Part shown: positions 12,303-24,008 of the stretch, piece by piece
Layout of the letters: each line of letters starts with the position of its first letter
Numbering within the stretch: position 1 is the first letter of the stretch
From: Periconia sp. R9002
Taxonomy: Eukaryota > Ascomycota > Dothideomycetes > Pleosporales > Periconiaceae
Reading direction: 5' to 3'
DNA: 64,000 bases
NCBI GenBank assembly: GCA_023627715.1
Contig: JAMAHW010000013.1
Coordinates: 496,001-560,000 of the forward strand
Program-made: the position numbers and the translations under genes
The notes under the pieces: model-generated
Seen by the model: the letters and a program-made list of their open reading frames with translations, nothing else
Told to the model about the DNA's origin: nothing
The model's database searches: none

Positions 12303-12600
12303 CTAGAAATCCCAGTACGGCAATCCGAAGAATGACTCTACCAAGACCCTGTGAAGGAGACGAGAAAATATCAGTCATGATTCATCAGCGTACACAACAT
12401 TATTGTGATACCCATAAAGCGATGAGGTGATATATCATCGCAGAGTAATTGGATTACTCAATTGTGATACACACATACAATGACAACAGCAAAAACTAGA
12501 ATCTCCAGATGCGACAACCCGAAGAACGAGTAGAAAATTTTCTCACACATGAAGAAAGATAAGGTGATGTATCATGGTAGAGTAATTGTATTACTCCCGT
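12303..12600. repeat. Two diverged direct repeats, each with a paired palindromic motif
   Basis: The two copies share a block beginning CTAGAA (about 12303 and 12495) and a much better conserved block. In the latter, a near-palindrome TGATRTATCA (12428-12437; 12565-12574) is followed, always 5 nt later, by GAGTAAT-N3-ATTACTC (12443-12459; 12580-12596). The second block repeats at a 137-bp offset. See findings. Confidence 0.6.
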
Positions 12601-13842
12601 ATCAACACAGGCCACAAACCATAAAGACGTCCTCGGCCGGGACGTACAGACATGCTGATTCCACGTATACCTTGTACTTCACGCACACTGCATTCCCGTT
12701 TGATGATCTCTTCTCCTAATTTTCTTTTGTTTCTCAAAACGGATGTAACGTTCCATAAGATCCATTCATACAAGCGAAAGAGAAGAGGGGCATGCTTGGA
12801 CGACAATGGGTGGGTAGATTGGGCTCAACATTGCCTGGTAGGCCGGGGAAATCGGCAGGGGAGATCGACGTGTTCCACTTCTTGTACGATGAATGAAAGC
12901 TGATCAAGATTTGTGATATGATTCCGCGTGTCGAGGTGCGGCAGCACGTATGGTTACAGACAAAACCAACTTCCTACCCGTCGTCGCCACCACAATAAGT
13001 CACAGCAAGTAAGGAGCGCCGGGGCAATGTTTTCAACATCCGAACCAATGACTTCGATTTTCTCTATTTGATTTTATCGTTAACGCTTTCTGTGCCTTCG
13101 TCCCGCCTATCCTCCCTCCAGATGGCCCTGCTTCATAACCTGAAGTTCACAACACCTTCGCCTCATTCCCCAATGCGTGATTACGATTACGTCTTCCTGT
13201 AGATTACCGCTCACGAAAATACGCGGCGGTGATAGCAATGAAGAAGAGAGAAACGGAAAAAAGATTTGATAAAATTGTGATCAAGAAGAGAAAAGTCTAA
13301 CCATGCTAGGTAGTGCCACAGAAAGGAAGATGGAGAAGAGAAAAAGAAGATAATACAGCGATGGTATGAAGGTATATCGTATGAAGAAGCATGAATAGAA
13401 GACGCTTAGAACACCTCTGCCGATGCTAGCAATGTGAGACAAGATTTTACAACAAACAATGCGCTCCAGGAGGAGATACGAAGGGCAAGGCAGATTGGAG
13501 TGCTCAGGAAGCAGTTGTGGAAGCAGCACTCGGTAAACAAAGCAGGCAACCGACCACAACTCGCTTACCAAGAACGGTAAGCAACTGGCCGTACTTGCGC
13601 TCCATGTCTCACCGAGCTCACCGAGATGATGAGGCAGCGACTCATAGCTCAAGTCGCCCACACCTCACTTCTGCTCCAGCTTGCAGACAAAGACATCCCA
13701 AATCGCGCGGATATATGTTCCGAAATGAATACGAAAGATAGCAGGGATGAACAAGATGCCTCACTTGCCGGGCTCGACTCCTTCGTAACTAGTCCTCGAG
13801 TATGCTCCACGGGTAAAGCCACGGGTGGTCGTATGGCCGCTT
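12601..13842. other. Intergenic, 3' side of LCB2
   Basis: 1.2 kb without a supported gene. The open frames here are short and lack matching splice partners. Confidence 0.4.
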
Positions 13843-15831
13843 TTATCGAAGTGGAAACTGAACATCTTCTACCCCGCTTTTGATGACATCTTCAAGTTTC
13901 CAACGGGGAGGAGACTTGACCAGAGCACCGTTTTCTTGAGATAGCTTCTCATCAGGGTTCGATCCACCAGCAACACCGCTGCTGAACTTGAGCTGAAGCA
14001 AGTCACCAACTTCGTCACAAGCTGCAAGCATACGGTCGAGATCATCCTTGTTGTGGGCGGCAGAAAGGCAGAACCGTGCCCTTGACGAGACGAGTGGCGT
14101 CGCGGGATATCCAACGACAACAACGGAGATTTTGCGCTTGAGCATCTCATGAGAAAATGCAGGCATCTTTGCAGGATTGTACAGCATGATAGGGATAATG
14201 GGAGAGTCGTCGTGGCCATAGACGATGAAGCCCAGGCGCTTCAGGCCAAGACGAAGATAGCGAGAGTTGAAGATGAGGCGTTGGAGGCGTTCTTCACCCT
14301 GACCGGGGATGAGGTCGCCATTGATGATGCGTAGTGCTGAGGCAATCTGCACAAGGACTGGCGGGGTAGGTGTTTCGGCAAAAAGCATGGCAGCATTTTG
14401 CGTCTTCATTGCTTGAATGACTTCCTTATCGGCAGCAAGATATCCACCATTGGCACCGAATGACTTTGTGAGAGTACCCATCAAAACGTCCACTTCAGAC
14501 GGGTCGATGCCAAAGAAATCACACACACCACGGCCTCGAGGACCAACAGCACCAATCGAATGCGCCTCGTCAATGAAAAGGTTGTACTTGTACTTCTTCT
14601 TGAGCTCAATGAGGGCGGGTAAATTGCACATGGTACCCTCCATGGAGTAAAGACCTTCGACAACGACCAAGATCTTCTTCCACGGGCGATGAGTGCGTGG
14701 CTGACCCTGTGAAATAGCTTCGCGGAGTATTCTTTCGAGATCTCGCATGTCGTTGTGTTTGAACATTCTTATCATACTTCCACAAAGGCGAGAACCAAAG
14801 CGAATAGAGGAATGATTAAGCTCGTCCGAAATAAGAAGGCAACCCTTTCCAACCAAAGTCGGGAACACCGTCGCATTGGTCACGAAGCCCATGGAGAAAA
14901 CCATCGAGGCAGGTTTTCCAACAAACTGGGCGATCAAATCCTCGACTTCAAGGGTCAACTCCGAAGTCCCGGCGTCCGCGCGGGGGCTGGCCATTGAGAT
15001 GCCGTATTTACGAATTGCTTGCTCGGAGGCATCTGCACAGGGGCCATCTGATTGAGCGAAACCGAGGTAGTTGTAGGAGCTCATGTTCAGGGTCTCGGTA
15101 GTGGTTCCGGTGAGTTTAAAAGTGTAGTTGCCGTCATCGGATGTACGATCGAGCAGTGTAATGTATCGTCCAGGAACACCCGTGATGGGCCTTGCAAAGC
15201 AATCATTGATTCTCATTTTTAGACGCCGGGTATAGAAGTTGTCGAAGTCGCTGTTGAGAGGAGCATAGCCATCCCGTTCAGCCAGATGGCTGTAGTGCGC
15301 TTTTCGGAAACGCTTGCCAAAGAAGTCGCGTACATGGCCAAATACTATTAGGATTAAATAACTGATGTAGGTAGTAAGGAGAAAATAGTAAGGCGGTTCG
15401 TCTTCGATGGGATCTCCAAACTCCCCCTCGTACTTGCTAACATAGCGATGGTGTTCCGAAACCAGGGGACCAAACTGCGCGTGGGCTCTTGCCAGACGTC
15501 GTTCCTTTTCAATGTCTGATGGCTGGAACAGAGTCTGTTGTTCGGTGGACATCTTCTCGTCAGAGGCCGAGGTAAGATTGATCGTGGGCAGCGGCTTGGA
15601 AGACGGTGAAGGAGAATCGAGGAGAGCTTGTTGCTGAGCGACAAAGGCCTCTCGCAACGCAGCAGCTTCGCTTCGCGTGCGTGGAGAATTGCCTCCGAAC
15701 AACGCCGTGAATTTGCTTCCTTTGGTAAAGGATGTGCGGCGCGACGGTTCTCTCTTCTCGTTCAAAGCGTCGAGAGAGGGCGTCGAAGTAGGGGAATTGG
15801 TCGCGAACGGATAGATGCTTCGGGTAGGCAT
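13843..15831 (-). CDS. LCB2: Serine palmitoyltransferase subunit 2
   Basis: Single exon. I take the ATG at 15831 (MPTRSIYPFATNSP), giving 662 aa; the frame stays open to 16143 but that extension is compositionally unlike a protein. A hydrophobic segment (YYFLLTTYISYLILIVFGHV, about residue 147) is the ER membrane anchor. The alpha-oxoamine synthase fold follows: NMSSYNYLGFA, DELNHSSIRFG, IDEAHSIGAVG and the PLP-lysine motif GTLTKSFGANGG (Lys near 456). It condenses serine with palmitoyl-CoA, the first step of sphingolipid synthesis, as a heterodimer with LCB1, which is not in this window. The N-terminal 100 residues are Ser/Pro-rich and probably disordered. Confidence 0.96.
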   Translation of the reverse strand: MPTRSIYPFATNSPTSTPSLDALNEKREPSRRTSFTKGSKFTALFGGNSPRTRSEAAALREAFVAQQQALLDSPSPSSKPLPTINLTSASDEKMSTEQQTLFQPSDIEKERRLARAHAQFGPLVSEHHRYVSKYEGEFGDPIEDEPPYYFLLTTYISYLILIVFGHVRDFFGKRFRKAHYSHLAERDGYAPLNSDFDNFYTRRLKMRINDCFARPITGVPGRYITLLDRTSDDGNYTFKLTGTTTETLNMSSYNYLGFAQSDGPCADASEQAIRKYGISMASPRADAGTSELTLEVEDLIAQFVGKPASMVFSMGFVTNATVFPTLVGKGCLLISDELNHSSIRFGSRLCGSMIRMFKHNDMRDLERILREAISQGQPRTHRPWKKILVVVEGLYSMEGTMCNLPALIELKKKYKYNLFIDEAHSIGAVGPRGRGVCDFFGIDPSEVDVLMGTLTKSFGANGGYLAADKEVIQAMKTQNAAMLFAETPTPPVLVQIASALRIINGDLIPGQGEERLQRLIFNSRYLRLGLKRLGFIVYGHDDSPIIPIMLYNPAKMPAFSHEMLKRKISVVVVGYPATPLVSSRARFCLSAAHNKDDLDRMLAACDEVGDLLQLKFSSGVAGGSNPDEKLSQENGALVKSPPRWKLEDVIKSGVEDVQFPLR

Positions 15832-16614
15832 CGCAGATAGGTTGCGAAAATTGACAAGCGGAAGATGGTGTGGAGCGTAGGCCGGGCCTTTGAGGTGTGG
15901 AGAGGGTGTGGGCCGAGGCGGTAGGCGGTAAACCAGGCGGAGCAAAGAAGTCGCGGCACGGGGAAGACTAGACAAAGGGGTCAATTGACAGAACAATTGA
16001 AGGCATACGCGTTGGAAGGTAGACGCAATCGATTGAGTAGGCGGCCAAGGGGAATAGGAGAGGGGGAGAGTGCGAGAGAGGTTTTGAAGATACAGTTGTC
16101 GAGTGCGAACGTGGGCTGATTCGACGGGCGGCCGGCCGGGCACAAGCGGAGCGGATGGGATGGGATTGGAAGGTGCGGAAGAGGCAGATGCAGAGGAAGC
16201 AAGCGGTGTAGGTGGACTTACCTATTCCACAGCGATGTGCAGAGTGCAGTTCCCTCGAAGCAAAGCTATATGTATGCAGTGCAATGCGGTCGGAGGTGTT
16301 GCGTGTGGTGTGGTGGCTGTTCTGCTCCACCGAACAAACGGGGGTTGGCTGTTGCTGGGTAGGTAGGCACGTACGTTGCCAAGCGCCAATTATGTACAGG
16401 TACAAGACTGCAAGTAAAGGATGTCGAAATGCTCGTCGGCGGATTAGTCGGGCTGTGTATCGAAGTCGTTACAGGGTCGGTGGAGGGTATGTAGGTATGT
16501 ATGTATTAGTGGATGGGGGATGGATTGATAAAAGAGCGAAGGTGTAACGAGCAACTACAGCACACGAAAACAAGGCACAGCAGTCAACTGGTATGAGCTG
16601 CGGCGGCGACACTG

Positions 16615-16646
16615 AGAGCAGAGCAGAGCAGAGCAGAGCAGAGCAG
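16615..16646. repeat. (AGAGC)n microsatellite
   Basis: About six perfect pentamer units in the LCB2 upstream region. Confidence 0.85.
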
Positions 16647-17710
16647 CGGAGGCTAGGAAGAAGGGGGGCCTCGATTGTTTTATCATTATGTACTTACTGT
16701 ACCGTGCTAAAATTGCGATGGTTGGGCTTAATTTCACAAGGAGTGCACAAGTCACCAAACCACATCTCGCCACTCTTCCTAGCGAAGCCGCCCGCCAGGG
16801 GCCTCAAAAAGGCGCAGGGACTCAGTCGTCTTTCTCTCTTTTTGCTTCGGTCTTTTCTAGTCTCCCAGCCCAGCCTTCGTTCCTGAACATGCCATCGCCG
16901 ACTCGCCGGTCACCGTCACGGCCACGGCTAGCTGCCGACCCTGCCGTCTAGGTACCATTTTCACTCATCCACCCCCTTTCGTCTTTAAACTCACCCCCTG
17001 CCGCTCTCTTCACTCGTCGGAGCGGCATTAAATCCCTTCCGCAGACGCCCGTGTGCCTGCGCCTGAGTAATGGCATCCGCCATATCCACTCCCTTTTATG
17101 CCGCCCTCAAATGCACACTCCTGTACGTATGTAGGAACAGAGATGCCCAGCAATCGAATCATCATCTAGTCAATCTTCAACACCCGCCGACAAGGGGCAC
17201 TAGAGTCTAGCAGTGAGCTAGCAGGTCAAGCGTCAGTTTCATTCCATGGAACAAATTGGCACTTTGACGTCGCTGACATCATGGACGTGTCGCACACCCA
17301 TCCGGGGTATCCCATTTGCATCCTCCATGAGACATCATCGTACCCGGGGGAGGCTGGCCTGGGCCAAAAGTCTTTCCGCCGCCCATCCACGGTCCATGCT
17401 GCCTGTCAAGCATGTCACTCCAAGCAGAGCCCACTAACTACATGGCAACGTCATTCATCACACACACTCGGCCATTGCAATCAATTTGAAATGCTAACGA
17501 TTTGGTTTGTTGCTAGTGCTGAATCTGTAGATTGTAGACTCGAATGGGTAGCCTGATAACCTTTGTCAAAACCGCCAAAGAAAAAAGTCACCAGTCCGCA
17601 CAGCGGTCCGTCCATCCCTTTCACCACAGACCTTCCTCTGCACAAACTTCTCATGCACCCCAAACTTCAACTGTAACATGGATAGAAAAAGAGCCGCATA
17701 CGTTGTTCAA

Positions 17711-17745
17711 AGAAGAAGAAGAAAAGAAGAAGAAGAAGAAGGAAG
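17711..17745. repeat. (GAA)n microsatellite, interrupted
   Basis: A GAA/AAG purine run with one interruption, in non-coding sequence. It creates spurious Lys/Glu and Phe/Ser-rich open frames on both strands. Confidence 0.85.
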
Positions 17746-18336
17746 ATGAAAAAAACAGAAAAGAGGATTTCCGACAAAAGAACAAGAAGGGAAACAAATG
17801 AAAGGACAAATAGAAAATGTCTTTGCATAGAGTAGGCAAAAGACACAACCAGTATGAAAGAAGAAGCTCTCTCTTCGCAGAATGCTGTGCAAATCTCCGA
17901 CAGTCGCCTATCCCCTCTCTCGTGAAGTTGGAACATGATGGTGCAAAAAGCACAACCAGTCCGTCTCACTGTCAATAAGAAAGATGCCCCCTCCCGGCCA
18001 AGCAACGCCATAAGTGTATCAATCCGAGAAAACAGTCGTTCAATTTGCGTAACAAGGTTAGAGTAACAAGTACCCCGAATACCCATGGGCGTGGGACACA
18101 CCAGGGTCGAAAAGTGAAGTGGATTTTGTAAGCCAAGTAAGCCAGGCCATGGAATCAATTATGTATTCGACAGTCGAACGACCGCTCTGCCAAAGAAAAA
18201 TGAAAAGCTCAAAGGCTCAACCATGTGACATCCTTCCAAAAAGGTTCTCTGTCGACATGAATATGGATCAAAGAGCACAGAAAAAAAGGGTATTGAATGA
18301 AGCGTCAAACGACAAAAGAAAGGCCTGTAGCGGGCA

Positions 18337-20198
18337 TTACATCTGAGTAGTCTCAGGTGATAAGCTCGCGGGGTCTATTGTGCCGAAAGATACCATATTC
18401 TGCATGTCCATATCGTCGACATGTTCCTCGAGCAAGGGAGATCTGAAGGGCATGTTAAGAGTCTGCTTTGCGTACATGTCAGTCATCTGCAAAGCATCGT
18501 CTGACATTCCGTGCTCTTGTGACATGGGATACACGTCGCCAGAGTTGTCGCGACCATATGAGCCCAGTGGAGGCGACTGGTTGGCGATGATGGGGTCGGG
18601 GTGTCCTATCGATGGCATAGGAGACGTAGCTGCAGCCGAGTGGGGAGGAGGTCCCATCGGAGTATGAATAAATGGAGGAATATTGTACTGCTGTCCGAAC
18701 TGCGATGCAGGTACACTATCTGTAGCAGGACCTGAAGTGAAGAAAGCAGGCGTGCCAAACTCAGAAGGTGAGTTCGCAGTCGTTGCTGACATAGGGTACT
18801 GTCGGTATTCCATTCCATATCCGGCTGAAGTATCGATACTGAGGTTGGGGCCGATTGGGCCTGGCGCACTCTGCGGGATAGGCGCATAGATGTCTGGATT
18901 CGGGGAGTAAGGAGAAGACTCTGGCTGAATCAAAAACGATGGCATAGGATTACGCAAAAGCGAGAAATCCACTGCAACAGGAACGGATCGACTTCGCTGG
19001 CGTTTGTGGCCACGTGCGTGCAAGCCTCCAGGAGCGAAAGGTGAGTCGTGGAAGCCAACACCCATATGCGGATGTACTAAATGATTAGGCTGTGAGGCCG
19101 GGCGATGGCCAATGGGTGACACAGGCGCTGAGGCTGCAAGAGCATTGTGATCGTAAATATTGTGTCTGTTCTGGAATGACTCCAACGACACAAGCTTCGC
19201 AAGCTGTCCACTCAGCACTTTGGGGTGACCGCCAAGATGGTGCACAAGGATTTGAGAAGCTTGCTGCTCCTCGGTGAAGTCGCCACATTGGAAGAAACCT
19301 CCGGAGCCAGACGAGTCCATGAAGAAGTTGGGGGGTCGGTTCAATTCAACAATAAGCCCTCCAGGCCTCTGCGAGGCTCCCTCTGCGCTACCGTTCATGT
19401 CACCATTTTCAAGGGAGATGTTCTTGATGTACGAAAAGGGATATTCGATCTTGTAGCCAGCTGAATCATTGTTGATGTAGTAGGTGACGCATCCCTTCTC
19501 CGGCGAGTAGAAGATGACTAGGTCCATAGCACTCTGGCCGACACGTCGCCACGTGCCAATGCTGAGTGAACGGCATGCAAAATGGTGGATCACTAAAGCA
19601 GGTTAGTTGCGACTCGTAATGATTCAGAATGTTTCAATCGGGGCACAACTCACCGACTTTGGAGGAGCTGGTGTCGGTATTGAGAAGCATACCGCTACCG
19701 TATGGAGCCATCGCTCCACCAGGACGTCCGAAAAAGCTGGATCCCATGGGCTTTCCAGATTCCATGGCTTGAAGTGCTAGGTATCGACGCATCGACTCGG
19801 GAATATCGTTGCAATCGTCACCATTCTCAATGCTCTTTTTAGCAATATTCTTAATCTTGGCACGCCTGTGTATCGTCAGTCGGGTATACCAAGGGTTGCA
19901 TACTTGAAAGCAGCGCATACCTGTTCTGGAACCAAATCTGGACCGAACGCTCAGTCATGTTGATGTCCTGGGCGATTCTCTCTCGCGTAGCAGCGGTGGG
20001 GGTAGGGTTCTTGTTGAATTCGACCTCGAGGGTGACAAGCTGGTCCTGAGTAGCGCGCTGGCGCTTCTGGTTCTTCTGCTGCTGCGTGAGGGTGCTCTTG
20101 CGAGGGGGTCGGCGCGGGGCAGAGCCATGGGTTGGGGTGTTGACAGTTGCTTGGGGCGACGGCGTGCCAGCGGGCAGCGTCTCTTCGGGTGACTGCAT
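18337..20198 (-). CDS. Homeodomain transcription factor
   Basis: Three exons: 19921-20198, 19654-19865 and 18337-19592, with introns of 55 and 61 nt; 581 aa. The homeodomain spans about residues 44-103, from [10 protein letters not shown] through [18 protein letters not shown]; the first intron splits the Arg codon of helix 3. A second conserved fungal region follows the second intron ([48 protein letters not shown]). Then comes a long Pro/Ser-rich tail with a basic patch [12 protein letters not shown] and a likely activation region. This layout resembles the PHO2/Grf10-type fungal homeobox regulators and the Hox-type developmental factors of filamentous fungi; I cannot choose between them. 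A 2.3-kb upstream region fits a regulated gene. Confidence 0.92.
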
Positions 20199-22511
20199 AT
20201 TGGGGGGTTGGTGTTGGATCGGTAGAGGGCCTCAAAATGCGGGTAGTGAATGGAGGAAAAGGGGAGAAATGATGACTCGTTTGTCTGTCTATGAATGTCG
20301 TAAAGTATCGTCAAGTAATGGTAGATGGAATCCGAAGAGAGGAGCTTTTGAGTAGGTTATTGGCGGGATCGAGGGGGTGATGTGGAAATCCGCAGGAAAC
20401 TCGGGCTCGTGAAAAATCACCGTCCAGGCGCGGGGGAGAAGATGGTAGAGGGGGAAAAACTGCTGTCCGAGGAGCAGGAGTCGCTATCTGATCGGCCACG
20501 GGCGATTCGAAGGCGGTAAGAAGGAGTGGAACGGGGAGGGAATCCAAAGGAGTGGACGGCAGAGGCCTAATGGTGGTGAGGTGAAAGGAATGTGAGCAAA
20601 GGCTGAAAGGAGTGGCAGCACTTTGCAGAGGGGAACAAAAGGGAAAATGACGAAGATCGCTGGTGATGCGAAATCCGAATTGAGGTAATCGAGCGGGTGT
20701 AAATGAAATGAAGACTTGTGGAGGAACCCGCTCAGATGAAGGAAGGAAAGGGGGACAGGCGATGGGAAGGCGCGCTAGTCCGAAAACGTGCGACGCCGCA
20801 CGGACTGACCTTTTTCCTAGGTACCTGTCGACGTATCGCGTTTAGCTGGGTGGATGCGCGTTTTGTCTCTCTGGAGGGATCGAGCTGTAACAATCGTCCA
20901 GAAGTGGGCTCTTGTCCACCGCTATTGAGACCATGGTTGTTGCTACCTACTACTACATGGGCGGTGAAGAGAGGAGAGGAGAGGAACAAGAACGACAGCA
21001 ATGACAACACCAAGACCAACACCATCGCGTTCGGCATCTATGTGGATTCTGCCTTCGTATCTAATACCGGTGTTTAAACATAGCAACTACACGTCCGTAA
21101 GTAGAATGAGGTGGATGTGTAAGTTATTGATGGTGGGCATCGTCACGGCACGAAAAGTCGTGTATTGACAAGTCCGGTCGGTTGCAGACTTGTGCTCAAG
21201 CGCATGGCAGTACGTGTCAGTCTCTATCCATACGCAAAGCACACGACAGTTGTATACAGATTCATACAGCCATGTACAGACTGCACACTCGTGTACAGCA
21301 TCGAGGATAACTCGCCGCACAGCACAGCGCAGGACAAGGGGGGGGGCGTTGGCCATCGGAGTCAGAAATCGCCCGTCGTGGAGGTAGAGGTGTCGCTGTA
21401 GGCTAGCATGGGTGGGCGGTGCATGGGCAATGGGCATGGGGGTTGGCCGCCGTGGACATGGATAGGCTGCTCCGCTCCTCTCCATCTCCAATCGCTCTGC
21501 CTGATGCTACCGTTCGGCATTGAAGCCAACGTTCGAGAATCACCCCCTCGCTGCTGGTCCCACGGCCGACACGGCCTGAACCGCCCACGAAGCGTGAGCC
21601 GCTTGGCCCGACTGGACCGCCTGCTGCCCACCTGAGGCCCATGGTGCTGTGACCATCTCGCCAGAGGAAACGCTGTTGAGCCCGCTCCCTCGCCATCGCT
21701 GCCTTTTCTTCACCATGTCCTCCATCTCTGCCTCTCCGCTGTCGCATCATCTTCCGCTCGCCCAGCCGCCCACCATGCCAGCCCAGACGAAAATCACACA
21801 TGCCTCGACGCCCGCTCCGTTCCATCACCCATACCCCAAGCTTTCTTCAAAGACTTTGGCTGCCAACTTGTCATCGAGATACGGGTGAACCGGCGCCACA
21901 GATCCGACCCCTAACCGCCCTGTCCAAACCCATGCACTGAACTCCCTTCCCTACCATTGTACCCAACCCCAACGTTCCCTCGCTTCACTGTGCTGCAGTG
22001 AGGACGCGTTGACAACAATAAAACCTGCCTGAGGCACAGTGTCCCCAGACCTCTCCTCCAAGCCCTATCGATGCTCGCCGGGCGCCGTTAGCCGCAACAC
22101 AATGGCCCAATAGTACTTAGTCGCCTTCCTAGATTGAACGCATTTCGATGCTCAAAACGAGTCTGATCCACTATTGTAGCAAAATGGCCCCAAGCGCCCT
22201 ACCACCCAGAGGCAGCCCGGACCCCCCGGTCCAAGCGTTTCAGCATCACACTGTTCCGAACAATTGGCGAGCTGTCCTCTGTTTCGAACTACGCCGCTTG
22301 CTTGCCATATCCCTTCCACTTTTCAGAGTTTGAATGAATAGCATTGCACAAAGTTTTATAGGGAACCCTGGATAATGGTGAGGTTTTAACTCAGGCACAA
22401 TAAAGGGCCCGATACACTTTACGTGGTGGCTGTGCGCTCATGTCAGAGACCGCTACGCGCAGTCCGAAGAGCAACACTCGGTGATGATAAACTGCCTAGT
22501 TGAGTTGATGT
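20199..22511. other. Long intergenic region upstream of homeodomain gene
   Basis: 2.3 kb between the homeodomain start and the MDM10 stop. Overlapping short frames on both strands around 21.1-21.9 kb come from GC-rich sequence and show no splice structure. It probably holds a long leader and promoter. Confidence 0.4.
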
Positions 22512-23800
22512 TCAGGAGGAGTACTGCAACTCGATTCCCACTGCCCGGAAAACCTGCTCCCTCTTCCTCAAGTCGAGGCTGGCGCCAAGGGTGAACAGCA
22601 GCTCTTTTATGCGGCCCTCCCACAACAGTCCGATCCGCCAGTCCTGGTCTACTCGAGCTTTAAGTATCCCAGACACGTCGTCATCGGGTGTACTGGTTGC
22701 TTGTTTCCAGTCTGGCCGTATCTTTTTCACAGCCCAATCCACGTCTGTGCTACTACGGCGCCGCCTCCATAGTTCACAACCGAGTTGCAGCTCACTTTCA
22801 TAAGAGTAGAAGTTGAAGTCGAAGCGAGAGCAGAGTGCAAGATTGCGGCCAGCCTTGACGGCATAGGTGGACGAGAGATTTCCCATTAAAGGGTTCAAAG
22901 TAAGCGTCATGGTGTACGGGAATCCTGTGTGATCAGGCAGTGTTGTAAAACGTAAGCCGGTGCTTATACCACCACTCTTGTTCAAAAGTCCATAGTAGAG
23001 TTCAGCTCCGGCGCTGAAGCGCCCGTGCACAATTTCAGACGTTTGGTGTGTTGTCACTGGATTTGTGGGCGCCACTCTAGGGTCGGCTCCAAAGTTGTAC
23101 AGACCTCGTACTCCCATGAGAGCAGAATCAGTGCTGTACAAGTATTCGGTACTATATTTCCCAGTGTCGTTCTGCAGTAGCGTAAGGATTGTCCCGCCAT
23201 TGTTGAGCGCCGAGTCGCTGACGGCAGACACTCGCAATTGTCGAGTCGGCGTCAGGCGACGTAGATAGAGGGCTTCCAACCTCGACTGAGGGAGAAATAT
23301 GCGCCCATAGAGCAGGGTATCTGCAGTCAAATGAACATGTGTACAACGCTTTGAACCCCAACGAACGCACCTCTACGGTCTATGCGCATTCCGCTGTGCC
23401 ATATCTCCCACCACCAGTCCTCGTCGGGTTTTCGTAACTCTTGCAAATGACGGTAGCCTCTCACAACATGGTGTAAGTCGAGTTCGGAGCTCTTGAGCTT
23501 CCTGTGCAGCGGCAGCGACGAATAGAGGTATGATACCGAACCATCCACCACACCCACGTTTCCCAGGGTATATGACGTTGCAAAATTGGGAGCAGCGAGG
23601 GATGATATCTGTAAACGTAATCCCTTTGGTGTTTGGAAGTCGAGCAATGCTGTCCAACCAGTCAGTGGTCTAAACAAAAGTGTATCCAAGAGAGGCTGCC
23701 TACCGCGTGCAGTCGCATTCAATGCACCGTACGAATTGTCAAGATTCCAGTGGGATGCTTGATAGAATGCATTCTGAACGCTTTCCATGAAATCCAACAT
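22512..23800 (-). CDS. MDM10: Mitochondrial distribution and morphology protein 10
   Basis: Three exons: 23704-23800, 23371-23649 and 22512-23320; introns 54 and 50 nt; 394 aa. The start MLDFMESVQNAFYQASHWN, then LLDFQTPKGLRLQISSLAAP, FATSYTLGNVGVVDGSVSYL and DTLLYGRIFLPQSRLEALYL, are Mdm10 family signatures. It is a beta-barrel of the mitochondrial outer membrane, a subunit of the ERMES ER-mitochondria tether and of the SAM assembly complex. The end has the barrel-type pattern of alternating hydrophobic residues (GIELQYSS). Both junctions keep frame and the gene looks intact. It is divergent from MRT4 by 208 bp. Confidence 0.95.
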
Positions 23801-24008
23801 TGCGTGTCGCGCGTCGCTTCATCATGCGGAGGTGGAAGTCCTAGTCCTAGTCCTAGGAAGCTCAAGCTCGAAGCTTGCGGGAGGGAAGCCGCAATTGCCA
23901 AGCCCCGCCTCGCCAAAATTCCCCGCCAAAAAGTTTGGGTGTGGAACTACTGTGAACTTTTCTTTCCGCCATTTTGAACTGTACAATTGCCTCCATACCG
24001 CCGCCAAC
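23801..24008. promoter_or_regulatory. Bidirectional promoter, MDM10 / MRT4
   Basis: 208 bp between two start codons facing away from each other. It contains a perfect CCTAGT hexamer array at about 23838-23856. Shared regulation is only suggested by proximity. Confidence 0.5.

Larger units (their letters stand above)
15832..18336. other. Intergenic: LCB2 upstream region and spacer
   Basis: 2.5 kb. A GTAAGT on the minus strand at 16221 could be the donor of a 5'UTR intron of LCB2. There is an (AGAGC)n microsatellite at about 16615-16646 and a GAA-rich run at about 17711-17745. No gene is supported. Confidence 0.4.

Noticed and set aside
15832..16143. N-terminal extension of LCB2 by 104 codons
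   Set aside because: The extension reads as Leu/Pro/Ser-rich leader sequence with no family similarity; the ATG at 15831 gives a normal N-terminus.
21403..21828. Overlapping 60-140-codon frames on both strands upstream of MDM10
   Set aside because: GC-rich sequence lacking stops by composition; no splice sites join them and no motif is present.
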